NCBI RefSeq assembly: GCF_024171605.1
Contig: NZ_JALKAA010000002.1
Span: 744,001-808,000, forward strand
DNA length: 64,000 nucleotides
Direction: 5' to 3'
Source: Pontibacter sp. HSC-36F09
GTDB lineage: Bacteria; Bacteroidota; Bacteroidia; Cytophagales; Hymenobacteraceae
Shown: piece after piece, positions 9,070 through 16,547 of the stretch
Numbering within the stretch: position 1 is the stretch's first letter
Layout of the letters: every line of letters starts with the position of its first letter
Made by a program: the position numbers and the translations under genes
Notes under the pieces: generated by a model
What the model was told of the DNA's origin: nothing
Seen by the model: only the letters and a program-made list of their open reading frames with translations
Database searches by the model: none

Positions 9070-10719
9070 ATGAAGAAAGATGAAAGTAGGAAAGGCAATG
9101 GCCAGGATAAGTCAAAATACGCCAAAGCCGAAAAATCCCGTAATGCCAGCAAAGGCAGCACCCTCACCACCCGTCAGGGACACCCTGTCACCGACAACCA
9201 GAATATCAGAACGCTTGGTAGCAGCGGCCCGGCTACTATGGAGAACTACCACTTCATCGAAAAGATATCGCACTTTGATCGGGAGCGCGTACCGGAGCGC
9301 GTGGTGCACGCCCGCGGTGCCGGTGCGCACGGCGTGTTTGTGTCTTACGGCACAGTAGGCAACGACCCGATCGAGAAGTTTACCCGCGCCAAGGTGTTTA
9401 AAAAAGGAAAGGAGACTCCTACTTTCGTGCGTTTCTCTACCGTTGGTCATGGCACACACTCACCGGAAACCCTGCGCGACCCACGTGGTTTTGCCGTGAA
9501 AATGTATACCGAAGATGGCAATTGGGACCTGGTAGGCAATAACCTGAAGATTTTCTTCATCCGCGATGCCATGAAATTTCCGGACCTGATCCACTCGCAG
9601 AAGCCGGACCCAGTGACCAACATACAAAGTGCCGAGCGCATTTTTGACTTCTTTTCTGGTTCTCCGGAGGCTACCCACATGGTCACTTTTCTGTACTCGC
9701 CCTGGGGTATACCTGCCAACTACCGCCAGATGCAGGGCTCTGGTGTGAACACTTACAAGTGGGTGAACGAAGACGGCGAGGCTGTGCTGGTGAAATACCA
9801 CTGGGAACCGCTGCAGGGTATCCGAAACCTGACCCAGAAAGAGGCACAGGAGGTGCAGGGCAAGAATTTCAACCACGCTACACAGGACCTGTACGAAGCC
9901 ATTGAACGCGGTGATTTTCCGGAGTGGGAGCTGAACGTGCAGCTCATGAGCGACGACGACCATCCGGAACTGGACTTCGATCCGCTGGATGATACCAAAC
10001 TTTGGCCTCAAGATCAGTTTCCATGGCATCCGGTAGGTAAAATGACCCTGAACCGCAATCCGGTAGACTACTTTAACGAGGTAGAGCTTTCAGCTTTCGG
10101 CACTGGTGTGCTGGTGGACGGGCTCGATTTCTCGGACGATAAGATGCTCCAGGGCCGTACCTTCTCCTACTCCGACACACAGCGCTACCGCGTTGGTGCC
10201 AACTACCTGCAACTGCCGATCAACGCGCCCAAAGTGCATGTAGCTACTAATCAGCGCGGTGGTCAGATGGCCTTCGATACGGACTTTGCTGAAGGACAGA
10301 ATATCCACGTGAATTACGAGCCTTCTATACTGGGCGGGTTGAGTGAGGCACCGAAGCCGGCAAAGGAATACACTCCACGCTACGAAGCCAACCTGGTGCG
10401 CCAGCCAATTGAACGGGCCAATCCATTCAAACAAGCCGGTGAGACATTCCGCAACTTTGAGGATTGGGAGCGGGAAGAGCTGATCAACAACCTGGGCAAC
10501 GACCTGGCCAAATGTGACCCGCGTATTCAGGAGAAAATGCTGGATCATTTCACGCAGGCCGACGAAGACTATGGCCGGTTGGTGCGCGAGCGTATAGAGC
10601 AGGCGACGCAGCAGATGCATAAGATGGACAAAGGTATGGATGGCCCAATGGGCAACGTGACAGGAGAGGAAGGTGTGGAAGATGCCCAGCAGAAGTCACA
10701 CAAAGCCAAGCCTTACTGA
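9070..10719 (+). CDS. Monofunctional heme catalase
   Basis: A 549-residue catalase that would dismutate hydrogen peroxide. The distal heme His is His80 in [14 protein letters not shown], the NADPH/heme core [20 protein letters not shown] follows, and the proximal ligand is in the [14 protein letters not shown] motif (Arg...Tyr). A 30-residue Lys/Ser-rich N-terminus and a Met/Gly-rich C-terminal tail ([13 protein letters not shown]) flank the core. The ATG at 9070 was chosen over an in-frame ATG at 8995 because the extra 25 residues do not resemble catalase N-termini; this is uncertain. No signal peptide, so cytoplasmic. A single gene closed by a terminator. Confidence 0.92.
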   Translation: MKKDESRKGNGQDKSKYAKAEKSRNASKGSTLTTRQGHPVTDNQNIRTLGSSGPATMENYHFIEKISHFDRERVPERVVHARGAGAHGVFVSYGTVGNDPIEKFTRAKVFKKGKETPTFVRFSTVGHGTHSPETLRDPRGFAVKMYTEDGNWDLVGNNLKIFFIRDAMKFPDLIHSQKPDPVTNIQSAERIFDFFSGSPEATHMVTFLYSPWGIPANYRQMQGSGVNTYKWVNEDGEAVLVKYHWEPLQGIRNLTQKEAQEVQGKNFNHATQDLYEAIERGDFPEWELNVQLMSDDDHPELDFDPLDDTKLWPQDQFPWHPVGKMTLNRNPVDYFNEVELSAFGTGVLVDGLDFSDDKMLQGRTFSYSDTQRYRVGANYLQLPINAPKVHVATNQRGGQMAFDTDFAEGQNIHVNYEPSILGGLSEAPKPAKEYTPRYEANLVRQPIERANPFKQAGETFRNFEDWEREELINNLGNDLAKCDPRIQEKMLDHFTQADEDYGRLVRERIEQATQQMHKMDKGMDGPMGNVTGEEGVEDAQQKSHKAKPY

Positions 10720-10744
10720 GGAGTAATTTTTTAGGTATAGAAAT

Positions 10745-10773
10745 GCCGCTTCCGAACAGGGAGCGGCCTTTTT
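10745..10773 (+). terminator. Terminator after catalase
   Basis: GCCGCTTCC (10745-10753) pairs with GGGAGCGGC (10759-10767) with one mismatch, followed by CTTTTTA. It closes the catalase gene 26 bp after its stop. Confidence 0.8.
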
Positions 10774-10819
10774 AGTTAACTTCTCACATCTCCCGAATTT
10801 TAGTTAATTTTGCGGCACT

Positions 10820-12232
10820 GTGAGAAAGCAAAAGAAGAAGACAAATTTCGAGATACTCGAAAACATCCGGATTGAGGAGATGGTGGCGGAAGGTAAGTGC
10901 CTGGCCCGCCACGACAACATGGTGGTATTTGTGGGCGGCGTGGCTCCCGGCGATGTGGTAGACCTGCGTGTGACCCGCAAAAAGAAGAGCTTTATGGAGG
11001 CTGAAGCGATCAACTTCCATGCTTACTCCGATGTGCGCGTGCAGCCTTTCTGTGAGCATTTCGGTACCTGCGGCGGTTGCAAGTGGCAGCATATCGGCTA
11101 CGACACCCAACTGTACTACAAGCAGAAGCAGGTACAGGATAACCTGGAGCGCATCGGTAAAGTGGCGCTTCCGCCTTTTGACCCGATCCTGGGCTCTGCC
11201 AAAGACAAATTTTACCGCAACAAACTCGAATTCACGTTCTCCAACTACGGCTGGCTGACAAACGAGCAGATCAAGTCAGGGGAGGAGCATGAGCGGCGGG
11301 CGCTGGGTTTTCACATGCCGGGTCGCTTTGATAAAATCCTTGACATTCAGAACTGTTATCTGCAGCCGGAGCCTTCCAACAGCATCCGACTGGCTGTGCG
11401 CGACTATGCCCACGCCAATAACCTGGTGTTTTTTGACAAGATGCGTATGACGGGCTGGTTGCGCAACCTGATCATCCGGACGGCCAACACCGGCGAGCTG
11501 ATGGTGATTTTGCAGGTATACCACGATGACCAGGAAGCCTTGACAGGTATACTGGATCATCTGGCGGCAGAATTTCCGGAGATTACTTCGCTACAATATG
11601 TGGTGAACGGCAAAGGCAACGAAACTTTCCATGATCTGCCGGTGATCTGCTACAAAGGACTGCCTTATATACACGAGGAGATGGAAGGTATACGCTTCCG
11701 GGTGGGGGCGAAATCTTTCTATCAAACCAATGCAGACCAGGCCTACGAACTTTATAAACTGACCCGCGAGTTTGCCGGCCTGACCGGAAACGAACTGGTA
11801 TACGACCTCTATACCGGAGCAGGTACCATTGCTAACTTCGTTGCCCATCAGTGCCGCGAAGTGATAGGTATAGAGTATGTGCCAAGTGCCATTGAAGACG
11901 CGAAGATCAACTCCCAGATCAACGATATTACCAACACCACCTTCTATGCCGGCGACATGAAAGACATCCTCTCGGATGAGCTGATCGAGCGGCATGGCAG
12001 ACCAGATGTAGTGATCACCGACCCGCCGCGCGCAGGTATGGATGAGAAGGTAGTGGCGAAGCTGCTGCAGGTACACGCAGACCGCATTGTGTATGTAAGC
12101 TGTAACCCTGCCACGCAAGCCCGCGACCTGGAGTTGCTTTCTGAGAAATATGATGTAGCCCGTGTGCAGCCCGTGGACATGTTCCCGCAGACGCACCACG
12201 TAGAAAATATTGTTCTGTTAACAGCTAAATAA
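10820..12232 (+). CDS. rlmD: 23S rRNA (uracil-C5)-methyltransferase RlmD (TrmA/RumA family)
   Basis: A 470-residue class I SAM methyltransferase of the RlmD/RlmC group, expected to make m5U in 23S rRNA. A TRAM RNA-binding domain (residues about 10-70, GKCLARHDNMVVFVGGVAPGD) is followed by an Fe-S cluster site Cys78, Cys84, Cys87 (CEHFGTCGGCKW) with a fourth Cys in IQNCYLQ. The SAM site is YDLYTGAGTIANF, and the catalytic Cys lies in VYVSCNPATQARDL. The start is a GTG at 10820: the frame before the first ATG encodes the conserved KTNFEILENIRIEE stretch. A small conserved-looking gene follows after 6 bp and is probably co-transcribed. Confidence 0.92.
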   Translation: MRKQKKKTNFEILENIRIEEMVAEGKCLARHDNMVVFVGGVAPGDVVDLRVTRKKKSFMEAEAINFHAYSDVRVQPFCEHFGTCGGCKWQHIGYDTQLYYKQKQVQDNLERIGKVALPPFDPILGSAKDKFYRNKLEFTFSNYGWLTNEQIKSGEEHERRALGFHMPGRFDKILDIQNCYLQPEPSNSIRLAVRDYAHANNLVFFDKMRMTGWLRNLIIRTANTGELMVILQVYHDDQEALTGILDHLAAEFPEITSLQYVVNGKGNETFHDLPVICYKGLPYIHEEMEGIRFRVGAKSFYQTNADQAYELYKLTREFAGLTGNELVYDLYTGAGTIANFVAHQCREVIGIEYVPSAIEDAKINSQINDITNTTFYAGDMKDILSDELIERHGRPDVVITDPPRAGMDEKVVAKLLQVHADRIVYVSCNPATQARDLELLSEKYDVARVQPVDMFPQTHHVENIVLLTAK

Positions 12233-12238
12233 AAGCCT

Positions 12239-12610
12239 ATGCAAAACGATCCAGAATTGAATGGCAAGTACCTCGGCACCATCTCCAGAGATTTTGTGGT
12301 GGTGGCTGAGACCCTGCGTGAAGCATCGTACCAGGTGCGTAAGCGTCATATTTCCAAGTACCCGATCTTTGTTTTTGCCCGGACGGAGGTGCCTGTTGGC
12401 TCGCTGTTCCTGGCCAAAGAAGAGCTGGCGCTCGAATGGAATATCAACGCTTCATACCTGGAAGACTTCATTAAGCACAGACTCGTAGACGAAGATAGAG
12501 TTGCGGATTTTGCAGCCGCCTATAAAGACCCGGATGAGTTCTGCTGCCTCTTTGTAGTAGACGGAGAGAGCTTCACCAACTTCGTGTTTATACCTTATCC
12601 GGAGGATTGA
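12239..12610 (+). CDS. Hypothetical protein co-transcribed with rlmD
   Basis: A 123-residue soluble protein starting 6 bp after the rlmD stop, so almost certainly in the same transcript. It has a compact alpha/beta look (DFVVVAETLREASYQVRKR, YPIFVFARTEVPVGSLF, FCCLFVVDGESFTNFVFIPYPED) and no signal peptide. I do not recognise a domain. A link to rRNA modification is suggested only by its position. Confidence 0.8.
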   Translation: MQNDPELNGKYLGTISRDFVVVAETLREASYQVRKRHISKYPIFVFARTEVPVGSLFLAKEELALEWNINASYLEDFIKHRLVDEDRVADFAAAYKDPDEFCCLFVVDGESFTNFVFIPYPED

Positions 12611-12745
12611 TTTTTGGACAAAGGACTTTGTGACAAATGACAAAGGACTGCTAGTGTATTCCTGAAAATAAAAAAGAGAAGCGATACCGCTTCTCTTTTT
12701 TATTTATATCTACAAAGGGAAAGTCTTTTGTCCTTTTTCTCAATA
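12611..12745. repeat. Intergenic element with terminal inverted repeats and a central terminator (copy 1)
   Basis: Between two convergent genes. The left end carries GACAAAGGACTTTGTGACAA and a second GACAAAGGACT; the right end carries the complement (AGTCTTTTGTCCTTTTTCTC). The centre is a terminator hairpin with arms GAGAAGC/GCTTCTC followed by TTTTTTATTTATATC. The copy at 14790-14930 has the same ends and the same central hairpin and tail. Confidence 0.6.
12671..12700. terminator. Bidirectional terminator (rlmD operon / thiL)
   Basis: AAAAAGAGAAGCG (12671-12683) and CGCTTCTCTTTTT (12688-12700) form a perfect 13-bp stem with a 4-nt loop ATAC. A and T runs on both sides allow termination in both directions between convergent transcripts. 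Confidence 0.85.
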
Positions 12746-12761
12746 TCCTAGGTCAAAGCCC

Positions 12762-13787
12762 TTAAAAATGCTGCCAGCCCTGTGCCTGCAGCGGGAAGGA
12801 CTGACCGTGCTTGTTGGCCAGGTTGATGCCTTCGCTCTTGTCGGTGATTTTGCCGATGATGCTGATATCCGGGTGGTTTTTCACTTTGTCGTAATCTGAA
12901 ATAGGCACTGTGAACAGCAGTTCGTAGTCTTCGCCACCATTCAGGATGCAGGTGATCGGGTCGAGTTTGAATTCCATGGCTGCTTCCAATGTCTGCTCAT
13001 CCACAGGCAGGTTGTCTTTATAGATTGTAGCACCCACACCGGACTGCGCACATATATGGAACAGCTCTGAGGCCAGTCCGTCTGATACATCGATCATAGC
13101 AGTTGGTTTAATGTCGCGCTCTTTCATATCGTGGATCACATCCATGCGGGCCTCCGGGCGAAGCTGACGGCCCACAATGTATTGCCTGTCTTCGAGTTGC
13201 GGCTGCATTTCCGGATCGGCCATAAAAGCCTGCTTCTCACGCTCCAGAATCTGAAGTCCGAGGTAAGCAGCACCCAGGTCGCCGGTCACGCAGATCAGGT
13301 CATTTTCCTTAGCTCCGTTGCGTAGTACAGCTTCGCCTTTGGCCACTTCACCAATCGCTGTAATGCTGATCACCAAACCGGTGCGGGATGAGGTCGTGTC
13401 ACCACCTACCAGGTCTACGTTGTAGTTTTCGCAGGCCAGGCGCATACCTTCATAAAGTTCTTCCACAGCCTCCACGGTATACTTGGCACCCAAGGCAATG
13501 TTCACCGTAATCTGCGTCGGTTTCGCAAACATGGCCGCAATATCCGATACGTTCACCGCCACTGCTTTATAGCCCAGGTGCTTGAGTGGGCAGAAGGTGA
13601 GGTCGAAGTGCACACCCTCCAGCAGCATATCGCTGGTTACGACGATCTGTTTTTCACCCGGCTCCAGAATGGCGGCATCATCACCTATGCCTTTGATAGT
13701 GGATGGCTGCGTAAGCTCGATCTTTTCATTCAGGCGCTTGATCAGGCCAAACTCGCCTAATTCACTTAGTGAGGTATAGTTGCTCAT
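12762..13787 (-). CDS. thiL: Thiamine-monophosphate kinase ThiL
   Basis: A 341-residue ATP-dependent kinase that converts thiamine phosphate to thiamine diphosphate, the last step of the pathway. Family motifs: GEFGLIKRLN, GIGDDAAIL, VVTSDMLLEGVHFD (metal-binding Asp), KAVAVNVSDIAAMFAKP, LVGGDTTSS, and IDVSDGLASEL followed by ILNGGEDYELLFTV. Length is normal. No other thiamine gene is nearby, and no TPP riboswitch was seen upstream. The ATG at 13787 is the only reasonable start. Confidence 0.94.
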   Translation of the reverse strand: MSNYTSLSELGEFGLIKRLNEKIELTQPSTIKGIGDDAAILEPGEKQIVVTSDMLLEGVHFDLTFCPLKHLGYKAVAVNVSDIAAMFAKPTQITVNIALGAKYTVEAVEELYEGMRLACENYNVDLVGGDTTSSRTGLVISITAIGEVAKGEAVLRNGAKENDLICVTGDLGAAYLGLQILEREKQAFMADPEMQPQLEDRQYIVGRQLRPEARMDVIHDMKERDIKPTAMIDVSDGLASELFHICAQSGVGATIYKDNLPVDEQTLEAAMEFKLDPITCILNGGEDYELLFTVPISDYDKVKNHPDISIIGKITDKSEGINLANKHGQSFPLQAQGWQHF

Positions 13788-13976
13788 CTTGTTTCTGCTT
13801 TATACCTGCAAAGGTACGCAAAATCTGAGGTATAGGCGTAATCTGCCCCTGCCGGAATTCCTGAACGATATTTAGCGCAGAAGTAGTAGTTTTGTACCTG
13901 ATTCCTGCACAGTGTGGGAAGCTAACTAATGAATTGTCCGCCAGGCGATGTGGGCAAGGTATAAGCTGATCTGACA

Positions 13977-14789
13977 ATGATGAAAAATAAGGTAGTGCTC
14001 GTTACGGGTGGTACATCAGGTATAGGCAAGGCGCTGGTGTTTGCTTTTGGTAAGGCAGGAGCGAAGGTGGCCTACTCCGGCCGTAACCAACAGAACCTCG
14101 ACCAGACTGCACAGGAACTGATGGCGGCAGGTATAGATAATTTGCCTATCAACGCCGATGTGAGTGTCGAGTCCGACTGCGAGCGCATGGTGGCTGAAAC
14201 GGTGAGCAGGTATGGCAAACTGGATGTCCTTATCAACAACGCGGGTATCTCCATGCGCGCACTTTTCGAAGACCTCGACCTGGACGTGTTGCGCAAGGTA
14301 ATGGATATTAATTTTTGGGGGACAGTATACAGCACCAAGTTTGCGTTGCCTTATATACAGGCTGCAAAAGGTTCTATTATTGGTATTTCCTCTATCGCCG
14401 GTTACCGTGGGCTTCCTGCCCGCACCGGCTACTCGGCTTCTAAGTTTGCCATGCACGGCTTCCTGGAAACGCTCCGCACAGAGTTGCTTCACTCCGGTGT
14501 GCATGTACTGATTGCCTGCCCGGGTTTCACAGCCTCCAACATCCGCAATACTGCCCTCGCCGCCGATGGCCAACAGCAAGGCGAAACCCCGCGCGACGAA
14601 CAAAAAATGATGAGCGCCCAAGAAGTGGCAGACCGCATTTTGCAAGCCACCATCAAACGCAAACGCGACCTCGTGATGACGACACAAGGAAAAATGGCCG
14701 TATGGGTAAACAAGCTCTTCCCAAGCCTGGCCGATAAATTGGTATACAATGTGATGGCGAAAGAGAAAGACTCACCATTGAAAAAATAG
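13977..14789 (+). CDS. Short-chain dehydrogenase/reductase (SDR)
   Basis: A 270-residue classical SDR. The NAD(P)-binding TGGTSGIGKA is at residues 9-18, the NNAG motif appears as LINNAGISMR, and the catalytic Tyr-x-x-x-Lys is in TGYSASKFAMHG preceded by the Ser of IGISSIAG. The Ser/Arg pattern after the first strand (YSGRNQQNL) suggests NADP preference. The C-terminal 60 residues (QEVADRILQATIKRKRDLVM, then a hydrophobic KLFPSLADKLVYNVM) are as in DHRS7/DltE-like SDRs. Substrate unknown. Two in-frame ATGs (13977, 13980) are equivalent. Confidence 0.9.
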   Translation: MMKNKVVLVTGGTSGIGKALVFAFGKAGAKVAYSGRNQQNLDQTAQELMAAGIDNLPINADVSVESDCERMVAETVSRYGKLDVLINNAGISMRALFEDLDLDVLRKVMDINFWGTVYSTKFALPYIQAAKGSIIGISSIAGYRGLPARTGYSASKFAMHGFLETLRTELLHSGVHVLIACPGFTASNIRNTALAADGQQQGETPRDEQKMMSAQEVADRILQATIKRKRDLVMTTQGKMAVWVNKLFPSLADKLVYNVMAKEKDSPLKK

Positions 14790-14930
14790 ACAAAAGACTA
14801 TTTGACAATAGAGGAAGAATTTAAGAATTCTTTAGTAAGGCAAAAGAGAAGCTCTCGGGCTTCTCTTTTTATTTATATCGATAAACCAAAATCCTTTATC
14901 AAGTAGTACTTTGTCTTATGTCAGAAACTA
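14790..14930. repeat. Intergenic element with terminal inverted repeats and a central terminator (copy 2)
   Basis: Left end AGACAAAAGACTATTTGACA, right end the complement of TGACATAAGACAAAGTACTA, centre a GAGAAGC...GCTTCTC hairpin followed by TTTTTATTTATATC. Like copy 1 at 12611-12745, it fills the space between two convergent genes. Confidence 0.6.
14842..14870. terminator. Terminator between the SDR gene and the TPR/SH3 gene
   Basis: AAAAGAGAAGC (14842-14852) pairs with GCTTCTCTTTT (14859-14869), loop TCTCGG, followed by T and ATTTATATC. It is the core of the repeat element. Confidence 0.8.
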
Positions 14931-15665
14931 CGGTAGTTCCAGTAAATTGTGCTTGCGCACATAGGCTTTTTCACCTTTCCACTTAATCTCGTACCAGATA
15001 TCCTGCTCGCCCGTGATAGGCACTTTGTGCCCTTGAGAAACGGTGGCTACCCAGGTTGCTCCGGCCGAGGGCGCTGACATGATCGCTACCTGGTCGTTGC
15101 GGATAATGCCTGCGTCGCCGAGGTTCAGGAAATTGATGTAGTACAGGATGAAGATCAGGTATAGCATAAACCCCAATTTGAATGTCTGGCTGAACCGGTG
15201 CCCTTTGCGCCAACTTACAAACATAACCGTGACAGTCACTACAGCGACCAACAGCATCAGTTCCAGAATCCGCATGTAGTGTTTGCTGAACTGTGTTTTG
15301 AAGAACTGCAGGTCGTTGTACTCATAACCGCTCAGGCGATGTGTTTGCCCAAGCTCCTCCATCTTTTTGAGGACCGAACGGCTTGGTTGCTTCTTGTAAA
15401 AGAGATGCAGGTAATACATGGCCCCGGTATAGTCGCGCGTGCTTTCCTTGATGTAAGCCATTTTAAGGAGCATCTGTGGCGTGTATACCTGTTGGTGCTG
15501 CAACAACGAGTCGTAGAGCGTGAAAGCCTCTGTATACTGCAGGCTGTTGAAGAGGGAATCAGCTTGTGAAAGCGCTTTATTATCTGTCTGACTATAAACT
15601 GGTTCGGTGTTTAGCGCCAAAAAAAGGAGCAAAAAACCAGAGATTTTGAACCAAAGATTTTGCAT
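14928..15665 (-). CDS. Membrane protein with TPR-like N-terminus and SH3-like C-terminus (BatE-like layout)
   Basis: A 245-residue protein. An N-terminal signal sequence ends near VYSQ, followed by TPR-like helices (ALSQADSLFNSLQYTEAFTLYDSLL, DYTGAMYYLHLFYKKQP). Two membrane spans follow (ILELMLLVAVVTVTVMFVSW and LGFMLYLIFILYYINFLNL), then a bacterial SH3-like domain (VAIMSAPSAGATWVATVSQGHKV... WYEIKWKGEKAYVRKHNL). The order signal-TPR-TM-SH3 resembles BatE of Bacteroides aerotolerance operons, but no other bat gene is present, so the match is architectural only. Its start overlaps the divergent tRNA-Lys promoter. Confidence 0.7.
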   Translation of the reverse strand: MQNLWFKISGFLLLFLALNTEPVYSQTDNKALSQADSLFNSLQYTEAFTLYDSLLQHQQVYTPQMLLKMAYIKESTRDYTGAMYYLHLFYKKQPSRSVLKKMEELGQTHRLSGYEYNDLQFFKTQFSKHYMRILELMLLVAVVTVTVMFVSWRKGHRFSQTFKLGFMLYLIFILYYINFLNLGDAGIIRNDQVAIMSAPSAGATWVATVSQGHKVPITGEQDIWYEIKWKGEKAYVRKHNLLELP

Positions 15666-15689
15666 TTAAACAGATAGCTATTACTTTTG
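15659..15689 (+). promoter_or_regulatory. Promoter of the tRNA-Lys pair
   Basis: TTTG (15659-15662), a 19-bp spacer and TACTTTTG (15682-15689) match the Bacteroidota consensus exactly. Transcription would begin about 40 bp before the first tRNA-Lys gene. Confidence 0.8.
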
Positions 15690-15734
15690 CAACGCAATTA
15701 AGGGAAACGTCCCTGAGAATGCAAGTTAGTAAAA

Positions 15735-15807
15735 GATTCTGTAGCTCAGCTGGTAGAGCAATACACTTTTAATGTATGGGTCCTGGGTTCGAATCCCAGC
15801 GGGATCA
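15735..15807 (+). tRNA. tRNA-Lys(UUU), copy 1
   Basis: A 73-nt cloverleaf: acceptor GATTCTG/CGGGATC with two G-T pairs, D arm GCTC/GAGC, anticodon stem ATACA/TGTAT with loop CTTTTAA (anticodon TTT), T arm CTGGG/CCCAG with TTCGAAT. CCA is not encoded. Identical in sequence to the copies at 15865 and 22155. Confidence 0.97.
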
Positions 15808-15817
15808 CAAATACAAG

Positions 15818-15844
15818 CGCTTTGTTTCGATAAAGCGTTTTTTT
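15818..15844 (+). terminator. Terminator-like hairpin between tRNA-Lys copies 1 and 2
   Basis: CGCTTT (15818-15823) pairs with AAAGCG (15832-15837), followed by eight T. The stem is short, so it may be only partly effective. Confidence 0.65.
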
Positions 15845-15864
15845 ACCTACTAACACATAGTGCC

Positions 15865-15937
15865 GATTCTGTAGCTCAGCTGGTAGAGCAATACACTTTT
15901 AATGTATGGGTCCTGGGTTCGAATCCCAGCGGGATCA
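15865..15937 (+). tRNA. tRNA-Lys(UUU), copy 2
   Basis: Identical to copy 1 over all 73 nt, starting 57 bp after its end. No separate promoter was seen between the two copies, so the pair may be transcribed by readthrough of the weak hairpin. Confidence 0.97.
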
Positions 15938-15944
15938 CAAATAG

Positions 15945-15977
15945 AAAGCTCCATCTTAACAGATGGGGCTTTTTTTA
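15945..15977 (+). terminator. Terminator after tRNA-Lys copy 2
   Basis: AAAGCTCCATCT (15945-15956) pairs with AGATGGGGCTTT (15961-15972), loop TAAC, followed by a T run. Confidence 0.85.
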
Positions 15978-15979
15978 TG

Positions 15980-15992
15980 CTCAGCGGGATCA
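15980..15992. other. Fragment matching the tRNA-Lys 3' end (possible attachment-site half)
   Basis: CTCAGCGGGATCA matches the last T-stem and acceptor bases of the adjacent tRNA-Lys (CCCAGCGGGATCA) at 12 of 13 positions. A second fragment lies at 21176-21192. Together they could be remnants of integration at the tRNA 3' end, or debris from a longer tRNA-Lys array. Confidence 0.4.
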
Positions 15993-16039
15993 TAACGGTT
16001 GAGAGTAAAATTGATCCTTCATCCGGTCAGTTGTATAAC

Positions 16040-16079
16040 AAAAAGCCTACAAGTGAATAACTTGCAAGCCTTTTTATAA
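16040..16079. terminator. Imperfect hairpin with A/T runs
   Basis: AAAAAGCCTACAAGT pairs imperfectly with ACTTGCAAGCCTTTTT. It lies 110 bp beyond the stop of the minus-strand gene ending at 16191 and could terminate it. Confidence 0.45.
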
Positions 16080-16190
16080 TCCTTCTGACACTTTCTGTTA
16101 CCTGAATGAAGGAAGGTATAGCGGGAGAACCAGAGACAGACTCGTTCCAAGAGCCTTGATGTTTTGTAAAAGCTTAGCTCCTTTTCCCGC

Positions 16191-16535
16191 TTAATTCCCG
16201 AACGCGAAAACCAGCAACAGTACAAAGCCACCCACCGCCAGCAACCCATGCCCGACGGCTAACACTTTAGGTATAGGGCGACCTGTAAGGTCCCGGGAAA
16301 CCATGTACAGACCTCCTAGTGCAGCCAGCACAAAGAGTACTAAGCTCTCCCAAGGGTTAGGGCCTCCTTTGGCAATGTAAATGATCAGTAGCACCAGTCC
16401 GACGACCGCCATGGGGCCATGGGAGAAGACAATGGCCTTCGGAGTCTCTTTGCCACGGAGCACAAAGGTGAGGAGGTACATACCCAGCAACGCGGCCAGC
16501 GCGAAAAAACCAATGGAGGTATAAATCAGATTCAT
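16191..16535 (-). CDS. Four-span membrane protein with an internal duplication
   Basis: A 114-residue membrane protein with four hydrophobic spans. The two halves repeat the same pattern: FFALAALLGMYLLTFVLRGK, then PKAIVFSHGPMAVVGLVLLI, against LFVLAALGGLYMVSRDLTGR, then PKVLAVGHGLLAVGGFVLLL. Each half has a conserved Lys-x(5)-His-Gly at the start of its second span, so the His pair could face each other in the membrane. I do not recognise the family. It lies 12 bp downstream of the FAD-Rieske gene on the same strand and is probably its operon partner, so a redox or haem-related role is possible but unproven. Confidence 0.75.
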   Translation of the reverse strand: MNLIYTSIGFFALAALLGMYLLTFVLRGKETPKAIVFSHGPMAVVGLVLLIIYIAKGGPNPWESLVLFVLAALGGLYMVSRDLTGRPIPKVLAVGHGLLAVGGFVLLLVFAFGN

Positions 16536-16547
16536 GGCTTTCGGAGT

